NCBI GenBank assembly: GCA_963665075.1
Contig: OY762063.1
Coordinates: forward strand, 2,170,001-2,234,000
Length of the DNA: 64,000 bases
Direction: 5' to 3'
Source of the DNA: JAPULR01 sp963665075
GTDB lineage: Bacteria; Chloroflexota; Dehalococcoidia; Lucifugimonadales; GCA-2712585
Shown here: piece after piece, positions 33,669-42,358 of the stretch
Numbering within the stretch: the first letter of the stretch is position 1
Layout: each line of letters begins with the position of its first letter
Translations under genes and position numbers: made by a program
Notes under the pieces: model-generated
Database searches by the model: none
Told to the model about the DNA's origin: nothing
What the model saw: only the letters and a program-made list of their open reading frames with translations

Positions 33669-33697
33669 TTGCCACATCCCGCCTGCCGTGCTAGTCT
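33669..33697 (+). promoter_or_regulatory. Putative promoter of the xdhC-like gene
   Basis: TTGCCA (33669-33674), 17 bp, TGC directly before TAGTCT (33692-33697), with the ATG at 33728 preceded by an AGGAA ribosome-binding site. It shares the TTGCCA-17-TGC-TAnnnT pattern seen at 8114 and 15455. Confidence 0.5.
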
Positions 33698-33727
33698 AAA
33701 GACAACCCTCCCCGTCCAGGAATCGCC

Positions 33728-34882
33728 ATGAAAGAAGTCATCCAGGAAGCCGTCAACCTTCTCGAAAAGGGGGAGCACTGCGTCCTCGCCACCGTCGTCA
33801 GGACCCGCGGCTCCACCCCCCAGAAGGCCGGAGCCAAGCTCCTCGTCCGTAAGGACGGCTCCGGCGTCGGCACCCTCGGCGGCGGCTGCGTCGAGGGCGA
33901 CATCTGGTTCGCCGCCAAGGAAATCATGCGCTACAAGGGCGGGCCGGAGTTCAAGGACTATTTTCTCAACGAAGAAATCGCCGCCCGCGACGGCCTCGTT
34001 TGCGGCGGCTCCATGTACTTCTTCCTCGACCCCCTCTGGGCGGACACCGACTTCCTCCCCTTTGCCAAGGAAGCCCTGAACGCCTACGACGGCGGCCCTA
34101 TCATCGGCATCGCCACCGTCGTACAATCCCCCAACGCCGACCTGCTCGGCGCCCGCTTCATGCTCCGTGAGGACGGCTCAACCCAGGGGTCTCTGGGCGA
34201 TCCCGAAATAGAAACGCTGGCCCTGGACGCCATCCGTCAGGTGTCCAGCCTGGGCAAGAACGACACCGTTCTCACCTCGGGCGGCACCGAGCTTTTCGTC
34301 GAAGGCTTCACCACCCCGCCAACCCTCGTCATCATGGGCGGCGGGCACATCGGAAAGGCCACCTCCACCCTCGCCGCGTCCCTCGGCTTCCGCATCTACG
34401 TCGTCGACGACAGGCCTGAATTCGCCAACGCCGAACGCTTCCCGGAGGCCGCCGGAACCGTCATTGCCCCCTACGCGGAAGGACTGGCTCAGGTGCCCAT
34501 CAACGCCAACACCTACGTCGTCGTAGCCACCCGCGGCCATAGACAGGACGACTACGCCCTCGAAGCCGCCATCCAGACCCCCGCAACCTACGTCGGACTC
34601 CTCGGCTCCAAGCGCAAGACCTTGCTCATCTACCGGCACCTGCTGGAAAAGGGATACCCTCCCGAAGTCCTGCGAGCCGTCCGCTCCCCGATGGGCCTGG
34701 ACATAGGCGCGCTGACGCCGGAGGAGATAGCAGTCAGCATAATGTCGGAGATAATCATGGAGCGACGAGGCGGACAGGGCGGCAAGATGCAGATGGAAGA
34801 CCGCTACTTCAACCGCGCCCTGGAACAGGCAAAAGCGCAAGCGAAGGCGACCCCGTGGCCAGCGTCGGCGCCGTCCTCCTAG
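33728..34882 (+). CDS. XdhC/CoxI family molybdenum-enzyme maturation protein
   Basis: A 384-residue protein of the XdhC/CoxI type, which inserts or sulfurates the molybdenum cofactor of xanthine-dehydrogenase-family enzymes. The N-terminal domain has ATVVRTRGSTPQKAGAKLLV and GTLGGGCVEGDIW with the conserved Cys. The C-terminal Rossmann domain has VIMGGGHIGKATSTLAASLG and RIYVVDDRPEFANAERF, then VGLLGSKRK and GLDIGALTPEEIAVSI. The 3' end overlaps the MocA-like gene by 28 bp. No molybdenum hydroxylase is in the window. Confidence 0.92.
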   Translation: MKEVIQEAVNLLEKGEHCVLATVVRTRGSTPQKAGAKLLVRKDGSGVGTLGGGCVEGDIWFAAKEIMRYKGGPEFKDYFLNEEIAARDGLVCGGSMYFFLDPLWADTDFLPFAKEALNAYDGGPIIGIATVVQSPNADLLGARFMLREDGSTQGSLGDPEIETLALDAIRQVSSLGKNDTVLTSGGTELFVEGFTTPPTLVIMGGGHIGKATSTLAASLGFRIYVVDDRPEFANAERFPEAAGTVIAPYAEGLAQVPINANTYVVVATRGHRQDDYALEAAIQTPATYVGLLGSKRKTLLIYRHLLEKGYPPEVLRAVRSPMGLDIGALTPEEIAVSIMSEIIMERRGGQGGKMQMEDRYFNRALEQAKAQAKATPWPASAPSS

Positions 34883-35454
34883 CCGCCGGCCTCGGACAAC
34901 GCATGGGTCGCCCCAAGGCCCTGCTTCCGTGGCAGGGCGTCACCCTAATCACCTACCAGATTCGCACTCTACGCCGCGCCGGCCTCAGGCCCATCGCCGT
35001 TGTCCTGGGACACCAAGCCAACGAAATAGGACGCTACGTCGATAACGAATACGGCGCGACCATGCTCATCAACCCCTTCTACCAGAGGGGGAAAACGACC
35101 TCCCTCAAGACCGGCCTCCGGGCCTTGGACCCCAACAAGACCGACTCCGTCCTCATTCTCAACGTGGACCAGCCCCGTAACGAGGAAACCATCGAAACCA
35201 TCATCGACCACCACCAACGCAACTCCTCCCTAATCACCATCCCCACCTACAACCGCAAGCGCGGCCATCCCGTCATCGTCTCCCTCAAGCTCATGGGTGA
35301 GCTGATGGCTGTTACCGAAGCGCGTCAGGGACTCAAATCAGTCATGCGCGCCCACGCAAAAGAAATCAGCCTGGTGGAAATGGGCACCGACGAAATCCTC
35401 CTCGACCTCAACACCCCCCAAGACTACAAGTCCGCCCTCCAAAAACACCCCTAA
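34855..35454 (+). CDS. MocA-like molybdenum cofactor nucleotidyltransferase
   Basis: A 199-residue NTP_transf_3 protein with LLAAGLGQRMGRPKALLPW at the N-terminus (nucleotide-binding G-x-G-x-R-M-G-x-x-K) and VLILNVDQPRNEETI with the metal-binding Asp. In MocA/MobA-type enzymes this fold attaches CMP or GMP to molybdopterin. The overlap with xdhC favours MocA, which cytidylylates the cofactor for xanthine-dehydrogenase-type enzymes. The GTG at 34855 lies inside the end of xdhC. Confidence 0.85.
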   Translation: MASVGAVLLAAGLGQRMGRPKALLPWQGVTLITYQIRTLRRAGLRPIAVVLGHQANEIGRYVDNEYGATMLINPFYQRGKTTSLKTGLRALDPNKTDSVLILNVDQPRNEETIETIIDHHQRNSSLITIPTYNRKRGHPVIVSLKLMGELMAVTEARQGLKSVMRAHAKEISLVEMGTDEILLDLNTPQDYKSALQKHP

Positions 35455-35466
35455 CAAACCCTCTTA

Positions 35467-35507
35467 CCTCTTCCCCCTTGACGGGGGAAGATTGAGATGG
35501 GGGTGAC
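35467..35507 (+). repeat. Dispersed GGGGGAAG...GATGGGGGTGA repeat
   Basis: A copy of the repeat (CTTGACGGGGGAAGATTGA then GATGGGGGTGAC) separates the MocA-like gene from the nuoN stop. Confidence 0.65.
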
Positions 35508-35513
35508 TCTACC

Positions 35514-37004
35514 CTACCCGATCAACACCCGCGCCGCCCCGTCCGTAAGCCACGTTATCAGCCTCGGCGCCACCCCCAACGCCAACACCGACGCCGCACT
35601 CACCGCCAACGCAACCCCGAAAGCCGCCGAAACCCTCAGCTTCTTCTTGTCGCTCGCCTCGCCCATGTACATCAGCCGCACAATCCGCAGGTAGTAGTAG
35701 GCCGAAATCACGCTGTTGACCACCCCCGCCACCGCCAGCCACGCCAGCCCGCTCTGCACCGCCGACGTGAACAGGAATATCTTGCCGATGAACAACCCCG
35801 TCGGCGGAATCCCAATCAGCGACACCAGCGCAAACGCCAAGGCGCCCGCCAGGAACGGCGACCGGCGCGACAGCCCGCTATAGTCGTCAATCTCCCGCGT
35901 CTCCAGCTTGTTCGCCACCACCATCACCACGAAGAACGCCGTCAGGTTCGTAACCGCGTACGCCCCCAGGTAGAAAAGCAGGCTCCCCGGCCCCGCCGCC
36001 GTCCCGTCCCCGTCTATCCTGGAAGCCACCGCCGCCAGCCCCACCAGCATATACCCCGCGTGCGCCACCGTGCTGTACGCCAGCAGCCGCTTGATGTTGC
36101 TCTGCACCATCGCCATCAGGTTCCCCAACGTCATTGAGACGACGGCGAGAATCGCGAACAGCATCGACCAGTCAAGCTCCACCGAAGGAAACGCCGTGTA
36201 GAAGACCCTCATCAGTATCGCGAACCCCGCCGCCTTGCTCGCCACCGAGAGGAACGCCACCACGGGCGTCGGCCCGCCCTGGTACACGTCCGGCGCCCAC
36301 ATATGGAAGGGCGCCGCCGAAATCTTGAACCCGAACCCCGCCACAATCAGTATCACCCCCACCAACAGGGCAACGCCGCCGAAGGGAATCGACCCGTCCA
36401 CGGACGTTGCCAGAGCCGCGCCAATCTCCGACAGATACGTAGTTCCCGTAATCCCGTAGACCAGCACCATCCCGTACAGCAGCAGCGCCGAGCTTACGCC
36501 GCTGAGAATAAGGAACTTCAGTCCCGCCTCGCCGCCCCGCGGCGTCATCCGGAACGTCGCAAGAGCAATCATCGGAAGCGCCGAAAGCTCCAACGCTACG
36601 TACAGCGTTATCAACTCCGTCGCCGACGCCAGCAGCATCATCCCCGTCGCCGAAAGCAGAATCAGCCCGATGAACTCCCCCCGAAGCCTGGGCAGCCGCT
36701 TGGAATAGTCCACCGACGCCGCCAGCAACAGCCCCGTCACTCCCAGAATCAGGAACTTGAAGAACAGCGCGAACCTGTCAATCGAAAGCGCCCCCATCAC
36801 TCCAACCAAACGGCTGTATCTCTCCTCCGACGAAACTTCCCCCCACAGCACGATGCTCAACGCCAAAGGAAGCGCCAGCCCCGCCACCGCAACCAGCGTC
36901 AGCAGCGCCTTCCGACGCGTCACCAGGTCCAGGGCCATCACCAACAGCGCCAGCCCCACGAGGCTGATTTCCGGCGAAAGCAGATATACGTCGTGACCTG
37001 TCAT
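35514..37004 (-). CDS. nuoN: NADH-quinone oxidoreductase subunit N
   Basis: The 496-residue last subunit of the nuo operon, an antiporter-like membrane protein of complex I with about 14 hydrophobic helices. Conserved segments include AAPFHMWAPDVYQGGPTPVVAFLSV (read in parts as APFHMWAPDVYQG and PTPVVAFLS), which carries the Lys/His proton-path residues, LLAYSTVAHAGYMLVG, and LIGIPPTGLFIGKIFLF. It is separated from nuoM by 4 bp. Confidence 0.95.
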   Translation of the reverse strand: MTGHDVYLLSPEISLVGLALLVMALDLVTRRKALLTLVAVAGLALPLALSIVLWGEVSSEERYSRLVGVMGALSIDRFALFFKFLILGVTGLLLAASVDYSKRLPRLRGEFIGLILLSATGMMLLASATELITLYVALELSALPMIALATFRMTPRGGEAGLKFLILSGVSSALLLYGMVLVYGITGTTYLSEIGAALATSVDGSIPFGGVALLVGVILIVAGFGFKISAAPFHMWAPDVYQGGPTPVVAFLSVASKAAGFAILMRVFYTAFPSVELDWSMLFAILAVVSMTLGNLMAMVQSNIKRLLAYSTVAHAGYMLVGLAAVASRIDGDGTAAGPGSLLFYLGAYAVTNLTAFFVVMVVANKLETREIDDYSGLSRRSPFLAGALAFALVSLIGIPPTGLFIGKIFLFTSAVQSGLAWLAVAGVVNSVISAYYYLRIVRLMYMGEASDKKKLRVSAAFGVALAVSAASVLALGVAPRLITWLTDGAARVLIG

Positions 37005-37008
37005 CGTT

Positions 37009-38517
37009 CTATCCGCCCGTCATCGCTGGTAGCGAGGCCAAGCCCGCGTTGAAGACATCGGTGAGAAGGGAAGGATACACGCCCACAACAACGATGCTGA
37101 TTATCAGCAGCGCCATCGGTATCCGCTCCACCCAGTTGCTTGGCGTTACGTGGGCGAACCTCTCCCTCGTCGGACCGAAAAGCGCCCGTTGCAGCATCCA
37201 TAGAATATACCCCGCCGCAATCACAATCCCGAAGGCCCCGAAGGCCGTCAGCCACGGGAACGCCTTGAACGCTCCGAGGAACACCAGAATTTCCGAAACA
37301 AACCCGCTCAGCCCCGGCAGCCCCAGCGACGCCAGCCCCGCAATGACGAAAGCCACCGCCAGGAAGGGCATCCGCTGCGCCAACCCCCCCAGGTCGGGAA
37401 TGTACCGGGTATGCGTTCGTTCGTACAGCACCCCCACGCACAGGAACAGCAGCCCCGTGATAGTCCCGTGGGTAAACAGCTGCATAGCGGCGCCCGTAAG
37501 CCCCAGGTTGGAGTAGGTCCCGGCGGCCATTCCCACCGCTCCGATTCCCAACACGACCAGCCCCATGTGACTCACGCTGCTGTACGCAATCAGCCGCTTC
37601 AAGTCCGTCTGACGCAGCGTCACCACGGCGGCATATAAGATCGTCACCACCGCCAAAACCGTCAATATCAGCGCATAATCGATGGTCATGTCCGGGAACA
37701 TCCCCACCGTTATTCGCAGCAGCCCGTAGCCGCCCATCTTCAGCAGCACCCCCGCCAACATCATGCTCACCGCCGTCGGCGCGTCCGTGTGAGCGTCCGG
37801 CAGCCACGTGTGCACGGGCAGCAGGGGCAACTTCACCGCGAAGGCCACGAAGAAGAACCAGAACACCACGGAAATCGGAATCACCGTCAACGCCAGGTCC
37901 GCCCCACTCTCCGCCCATCCGATCATGTCCAGTTGCGCGCCCCCGTCCGCCAGGAACAGCGCGAGGATGCTCACCAGCATGAACGCGCTGCCGAGGAATG
38001 TAAACACCAGGAACTTCATCGCCGAGTATTCCTTCCGACCCGACCCCCATATCGAAATCAGGAAGTACATCGGAATCAGCTCCAGCTCCCAGAACAGGAA
38101 GAACAGCAGGAAGTCCAGCGATACGAATACCCCCATCACCGCCGTTTGCAGGACGAGGAGCCAGACGAAGTATTCCTTCACCCGCATCTTGATGCTCCAC
38201 GATGCGAGCACTGCGCACAACCCCAGCAATCCGGTCAGCAACACGAGCGGCGCGCTTAGTCCGTCAACGCCAAGCTGGTATTGAGCCGTGAACACTTCGG
38301 TGGAAATCCACTCGAACCGGTCGAGAAGCTGGAATCTATCGTTGCTGTCCACTTCGTAGCGAAGGAACACTAACGCCGCCAGCGCGAAGTCCGCCAGCGC
38401 CACCCCAAGGGCCGTCAGCCGAACCCACCGGTCCGTTCGCGCGAATACGAGCAGCAGTATCGCCCCCGCGAGGGGAAGAAAAACAACCGCCGTCAATATG
38501 CCGTCAAACTCGTTCAA
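37009..38517 (-). CDS. nuoM: NADH-quinone oxidoreductase subunit M
   Basis: A 502-residue antiporter-like complex I subunit. It has LFFLFWELELIPMYFLI with the essential Glu of TM5, AVKLPLLPVHTWLPDAHTD with the Lys of TM7, LKRLIAYSSVSHMGLVVLG, and LPGLSGFVSEILVF near the end. It lies between nuoL and nuoN with only a few bases between genes. Confidence 0.95.
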   Translation of the reverse strand: MNEFDGILTAVVFLPLAGAILLLVFARTDRWVRLTALGVALADFALAALVFLRYEVDSNDRFQLLDRFEWISTEVFTAQYQLGVDGLSAPLVLLTGLLGLCAVLASWSIKMRVKEYFVWLLVLQTAVMGVFVSLDFLLFFLFWELELIPMYFLISIWGSGRKEYSAMKFLVFTFLGSAFMLVSILALFLADGGAQLDMIGWAESGADLALTVIPISVVFWFFFVAFAVKLPLLPVHTWLPDAHTDAPTAVSMMLAGVLLKMGGYGLLRITVGMFPDMTIDYALILTVLAVVTILYAAVVTLRQTDLKRLIAYSSVSHMGLVVLGIGAVGMAAGTYSNLGLTGAAMQLFTHGTITGLLFLCVGVLYERTHTRYIPDLGGLAQRMPFLAVAFVIAGLASLGLPGLSGFVSEILVFLGAFKAFPWLTAFGAFGIVIAAGYILWMLQRALFGPTRERFAHVTPSNWVERIPMALLIISIVVVGVYPSLLTDVFNAGLASLPAMTGG

Positions 38518-38523
38518 TTCGGC

Positions 38524-40527
38524 CTAACCCCAAACAAGATACGCCACCAGAATTGCCACAATTCCCGTCGTTATCCCCACGCCGTAGAACTGCGCCTGCC
38601 CGCTTTGCAGCCGTCCGAAGGCCCACCCCAGGTTTCGGGAAATCCACCCCGCCGCGTCCACGATGCTATCCACGACCTGCTGGTCGAACCACTCCAGGAA
38701 TCCCCCAAACTTGCCGTAGAACCCCTTGGATACCAGCTTGTCCTCGTACAACTCGTCGAAATAATACTTCCCCTCCACCGTCCTGCGCACCGGCTCTACG
38801 GCTCTCTCCACGCCGGGCCCCGCCCTCTTCCCCTTCACGTACATCGCCGTCGCCAGCCCAATGAACCCCAGCGCGACGATGGTCGTAACCGCCGCCAGCA
38901 CGCTGTTCAACGGCAGAACCTTCCCGTGCTCAACCACCGGCGGGACGACGAATTCGCTGAACCAGTGCACCGGTATTCCAAACAGCCACGCCTGCGGATT
39001 GACGAAGTATCCCCCAACAACAGCCCCCACTCCCAAAACCGCCATCGGCGCAACCATCACCCAAGGCGACTCCGCCAGATGCACCTTCCCGCCATGCGAT
39101 TCCTCAGCAGGAATATCCTGCTCCTTCTCCTCCGCCTCGACGCCGCCTCGGAACTGCCCGTGGAACGTCATGTACATCATGCGGAATGTGTAGAAGGCCG
39201 TCATCGCCACGCTAACCGCCAGCAGCCAGAACACCGCCGTGTCCACCAACGAGCCGCCCTTCCACGCGTACCCCAGAATCTCATCCTTGCTCCAGAACCC
39301 CGCAAACGGGAATATCCCCACCAGGCTCAACGAACCCACCATCATCAACCCGTAAGTCCACGGCATAATCTTCCGCAGACCCCCCATGTACCTCATGTCG
39401 AAGGTGCCCGTGGCGTGGTTGACGCTTCCCGCCCCCAAAAACAGCAGCGCCTTGAAGAAGGCGTGGGTGAACAGATGAAATATCGCTGCCCCGTATGCGC
39501 CGATGCCCAACGCCGCCATCATGTACCCAAGCTGGCTGATGGTCGAATACGCCAATACCCGCTTGATGTCCTTCATCACCAACCCCATGCTCGCCGCGAA
39601 CAGGGCCGTGAATGCCCCCACCAGCGCCACCACCGCCATAGCCTCCGTCGATGCCTCAAACACCGGGAAGAAACGCGCCACCAGGAACACCCCCGCCGCC
39701 ACCATCGTCGCCGCGTGAATCAGCGCGCTCACCGGCGTTGGGCCTTCCATCGCGTCGGGCAGCCACACGTGAAGCGGAAACTGCGCCGACTTCCCCGCCG
39801 CGCCTGCGAATATCCCCAACGCGACCCACGTCAGCCCCAACCCGCCCAACGCAGCCATCGCCCCCGACGTTACCAACGGCGCCGCCGCTTGAATGTCGGC
39901 GATGCTCAACGGGTCCAGCCCCTGCTCCATGAACGCCGCCCGGTTGAAGAACAGGTACAGAATCGCCAGCAGGAACCCGAAGTCCCCGATGCGCGTGACC
40001 AGGAACGCCTTCTTAGCCGCCGCTGCCGCCGATGGGCGATGCGTCCAGAATCCGATGAGCAGGTACGAACCCAGCCCCACCAACTCCCACATGACGAATA
40101 GCTGGATGATATTCTCCGCTATCACCAGCCCGATCATTGCCGCCGAGAACAGGGACATATACGCGAAATAACGCACGTATCCCGGGTCGCCCTTCATGTA
40201 CCCGTGGGAGTACACCTGCACCATCAGGCTGACAGCCGTCACCACCACCAGCATGATCGCAGTCAGCGAATCCACCATCAACCCGAACCGGATCTCCATA
40301 CCGATGAAGGTCAACCACGTATACTCGCCGAAGAAATGCGTCCCGTTATCAATCACCGAAACCAGCGTCCACACCGAAAGCGCCAGCGCCGCCCCCAATG
40401 TCGCCACAATCACCACCGCCGCAATGCCGGGCCTGTGGTTGAAGAACGGACTCACCACCAACGCATTGACCGCCAACGCCACCACCGGCAGGAAGAAAAT
40501 CGCCCAAACCGCCCCCTCCGAAATCAC
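38524..40527 (-). CDS. nuoL: NADH-quinone oxidoreductase subunit L
   Basis: A 667-residue antiporter-like subunit, the largest membrane subunit of complex I. Diagnostic segments are LFVMWELVGLGSYLLIGFW, AAGKSAQFPLHVWLPDAMEG, PTPVSALIHAATMVAAGVF, IKRVLAYSTISQLGYMMAA and FPFAGFWSKDEIL. The C-terminal part includes the long lateral helix (GFLEWFDQQVVDSIVDAAGW) that couples the antiporter modules. A repeat cluster separates it from the small ORF downstream of nuoK. Confidence 0.95.
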   Translation of the reverse strand: MISEGAVWAIFFLPVVALAVNALVVSPFFNHRPGIAAVVIVATLGAALALSVWTLVSVIDNGTHFFGEYTWLTFIGMEIRFGLMVDSLTAIMLVVVTAVSLMVQVYSHGYMKGDPGYVRYFAYMSLFSAAMIGLVIAENIIQLFVMWELVGLGSYLLIGFWTHRPSAAAAAKKAFLVTRIGDFGFLLAILYLFFNRAAFMEQGLDPLSIADIQAAAPLVTSGAMAALGGLGLTWVALGIFAGAAGKSAQFPLHVWLPDAMEGPTPVSALIHAATMVAAGVFLVARFFPVFEASTEAMAVVALVGAFTALFAASMGLVMKDIKRVLAYSTISQLGYMMAALGIGAYGAAIFHLFTHAFFKALLFLGAGSVNHATGTFDMRYMGGLRKIMPWTYGLMMVGSLSLVGIFPFAGFWSKDEILGYAWKGGSLVDTAVFWLLAVSVAMTAFYTFRMMYMTFHGQFRGGVEAEEKEQDIPAEESHGGKVHLAESPWVMVAPMAVLGVGAVVGGYFVNPQAWLFGIPVHWFSEFVVPPVVEHGKVLPLNSVLAAVTTIVALGFIGLATAMYVKGKRAGPGVERAVEPVRRTVEGKYYFDELYEDKLVSKGFYGKFGGFLEWFDQQVVDSIVDAAGWISRNLGWAFGRLQSGQAQFYGVGITTGIVAILVAYLVWG

Positions 40528-40570
40528 CTCACCACCCCTTTCTCCCCCCTTATCCCTTCACCCGCCCCGT

Positions 40571-40665
40571 CATTCCTGCACCTCATACCGTCATTCCCGC
40601 GCAGGCGGGAATCCATCTTCCCCCTCTCCCTTGAGGGAGAGGGTTGGGGTGAGGGTGACAACACA
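40571..40665 (+). repeat. Dispersed palindrome and inverted-repeat cluster inside the nuo operon
   Basis: Contains a half-unit (CGTCATTCCTGCACC), a full ATTCCCGCGCAGGCGGGAAT palindrome (about 40595-40614) and CCCTCTCCCTTGAGGGAGAGGG, written here as CCCTCTCCCTTGAGGGAGAG, a strong hairpin. It lies between nuoL and the 64-residue ORF and could attenuate or process the operon mRNA. Confidence 0.8.
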
Positions 40666-40680
40666 ATAATCCCACTCATC

Positions 40681-40875
40681 CTACAGCTTCCTCAAAATCT
40701 CCTCGGCCACGTGCTCCCGACCTCGCGGCACCATCACGCGGAACGTCGCCCGCTCCTGCCAGTCCAGAATGTCACCCTCCGGCAGCAGTCGAACCGGCAG
40801 CCCCTCCGCCTCGATAACCTCTTTCCACATCTCCGCCACCGTCAGGTTTGGCGCCTTCATAAAGTCCACCCACAT
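40681..40875 (-). CDS. 64-residue conserved-looking protein inside the nuo operon
   Basis: A soluble 64-residue protein (start MWVDFMKAPNLTVAEMWKEV, end RGREHVAEEILRKL) lies 6 bp after nuoK and before nuoL. It has a predicted helix, strand, strand, helix layout and no membrane segment. The pattern ending in VMVPRGREHVAEEIL resembles small signal-transducing or DUF2007-like folds (a beta-alpha unit with a final VPxxxxxxAxxIL helix), which I cannot confirm. Its position suggests an assembly or regulatory partner of complex I. Confidence 0.7.
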   Translation of the reverse strand: MWVDFMKAPNLTVAEMWKEVIEAEGLPVRLLPEGDILDWQERATFRVMVPRGREHVAEEILRKL

Positions 40876-40881
40876 AATCGC

Positions 40882-41235
40882 CTACCGCTCCATCAGATTG
40901 GCTTGGCTTATGTCCACCGTCTCCCGGCTCCGGTAGAACGCTATTACGATGCCCAGCCCCAACGCAATCTCCGCAGCCGCCACCACGATGATGAACAGCG
41001 CGAAAACCTGTCCCGTCAGCAGCGTCTGCATCACCGACTCCGCCGCCACTCCCGCCTGCGCCACCGCTTCGCGGCTGGCCACGTACCGCGACATCGTCAC
41101 CGCCGCCAGAATCACCGCCGTGAACATCAATTCCAACGACATCAGCACGATAATCACGTTCCGTCGGGCCAGAACGCCGTACAGCCCGATGGCGAAGATA
41201 ATCGCCGAGAGAATCAGAAACTTTTCCAGGTCCAC
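40882..41235 (-). CDS. nuoK: NADH-quinone oxidoreductase subunit K
   Basis: A 117-residue membrane subunit with three transmembrane helices. Visible are FAIGLYGVLARRNVIIVLMS with LELMFTAVIL (the conserved Glu of helix 2) and FALFIIVVAAAEIALGLGI with the second essential Glu of helix 3. It follows nuoJ after 1 bp. Confidence 0.95.
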   Translation of the reverse strand: MDLEKFLILSAIIFAIGLYGVLARRNVIIVLMSLELMFTAVILAAVTMSRYVASREAVAQAGVAAESVMQTLLTGQVFALFIIVVAAAEIALGLGIVIAFYRSRETVDISQANLMER

Positions 41236-41236
41236 C

Positions 41237-41755
41237 CTATCTCTCCCTCACCAGGGATAGCGCGCCGATAATCGAAGCCAGCAGCAGCACTCCCGCCGCG
41301 GCGAAGGCCAGCGCGTAGTTCTCCAGCAACAGCTTCGATAGCGTGAACGTGTTGTCCCTGAACGCAACGTCCTCCACCGCAGTCCCGTCTATCGCCGGCA
41401 GGTCGGCAATCAGCCTCCAGTCCGTGTCTATGAACACGAACGCCAACGCCGTCAACAGCAACGCCGGAAGCAGAACCGCCGCGAACTGGAGCCGATTCGG
41501 AAGATTCCCCTCCTGCACGTTCTGCGTCAGCATAATCGCGAAGATAATCAAAATGCTGATGGCTCCGGCGTAGATGAGCACCTGCACTATTCCCAAAAAC
41601 TCCGCCGCCAGCATAAAAAACAGCCCCGCCACGGTGAGGAACACCAGCACCAGCAGCAGCGCCGACCGGAACACGTCCCGCAGCAGCACCACGCCCAACG
41701 CGCCGACTACCGCGACCGCGGCCAGCGCCCAGAATATCAAGTCCTGGAACAGCAT
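41237..41755 (-). CDS. nuoJ: NADH-quinone oxidoreductase subunit J
   Basis: A 172-residue membrane subunit with five hydrophobic helices. LLLVLVFLTVAGLFFMLAAE and FLGIVQVLIYAGAISILIIF (containing the pi-bulge Y-A-G-A segment) are typical of NuoJ/ND6. It lies between nuoI and nuoK. Confidence 0.95.
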   Translation of the reverse strand: MLFQDLIFWALAAVAVVGALGVVLLRDVFRSALLLVLVFLTVAGLFFMLAAEFLGIVQVLIYAGAISILIIFAIMLTQNVQEGNLPNRLQFAAVLLPALLLTALAFVFIDTDWRLIADLPAIDGTAVEDVAFRDNTFTLSKLLLENYALAFAAAGVLLLASIIGALSLVRER

Positions 41756-41758
41756 CGC

Positions 41759-42358
41759 CTAGCCTTCCGCCTGCCCGTCGTCGGCCTCAGCGCTCACCCT
41801 TGCAGGACGGAATTGAATCCGCGCCCCCGCCTTCTCCTTCTGGCGCCAAGCCCAATCTTCCCGGCCCACCTCGCGCCAGTCCAACGCCTTGTCCTTGTGC
41901 GGGTCGTACCCCGATCCCTCCAACTGCGGACGGAACCAGGTGCTCGGCTTCTTCACCGCCTCCCGCAGCTCGTCCACCGTAATCACCAACGACTGCCGCT
42001 CATACTGCCCCCGTTCAAACCCGCTCCCCATGAACAGCGCGTCATACGGACACGCCTCCACGCACAGCCCGCAGAACATACACCGCCCGATGTCGATGTC
42101 GAAAACGTCGATGTCGTAGTGCCCGCCCTCCTGGGGCGACCTGCCGCCCTCGCTCGTCACAATCTTGATTATCCCCAACGGGCAGTATTTGGCGCAGGAA
42201 GCGCATCCCGTGCACCGCTCCTCGTACCACGCGAACTCCTCCCCCCGGAACCGGGGATGCTGCGGTATCCGCTCCTCCGGGTACTGAATCGTAAACGGCG
42301 GACGGATGAAATTCTTGAGCGTCACCAACAGACCCTTGGCCAGTCCGAATCCATACAT
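41759..42358 (-). CDS. nuoI: NADH-quinone oxidoreductase subunit I
   Basis: A 199-residue ferredoxin-like subunit carrying the two [4Fe-4S] clusters N6a and N6b: CTGCASCAKYCP and CMFCGLCVEACP. The N-terminal amphipathic part (FGLAKGLLVTLKNFIRPP) docks on the membrane arm. It starts immediately after nuoH. Confidence 0.96.
   Translation of the reverse strand: MYGFGLAKGLLVTLKNFIRPPFTIQYPEERIPQHPRFRGEEFAWYEERCTGCASCAKYCPLGIIKIVTSEGGRSPQEGGHYDIDVFDIDIGRCMFCGLCVEACPYDALFMGSGFERGQYERQSLVITVDELREAVKKPSTWFRPQLEGSGYDPHKDKALDWREVGREDWAWRQKEKAGARIQFRPARVSAEADDGQAEG

Noticed and set aside
40571..40665. Operon break between orf64 and nuoL
   Set aside because: The hairpin-rich repeat could terminate transcription, but all genes continue on the same strand in the standard order, so a single operon with possible attenuation is more likely.
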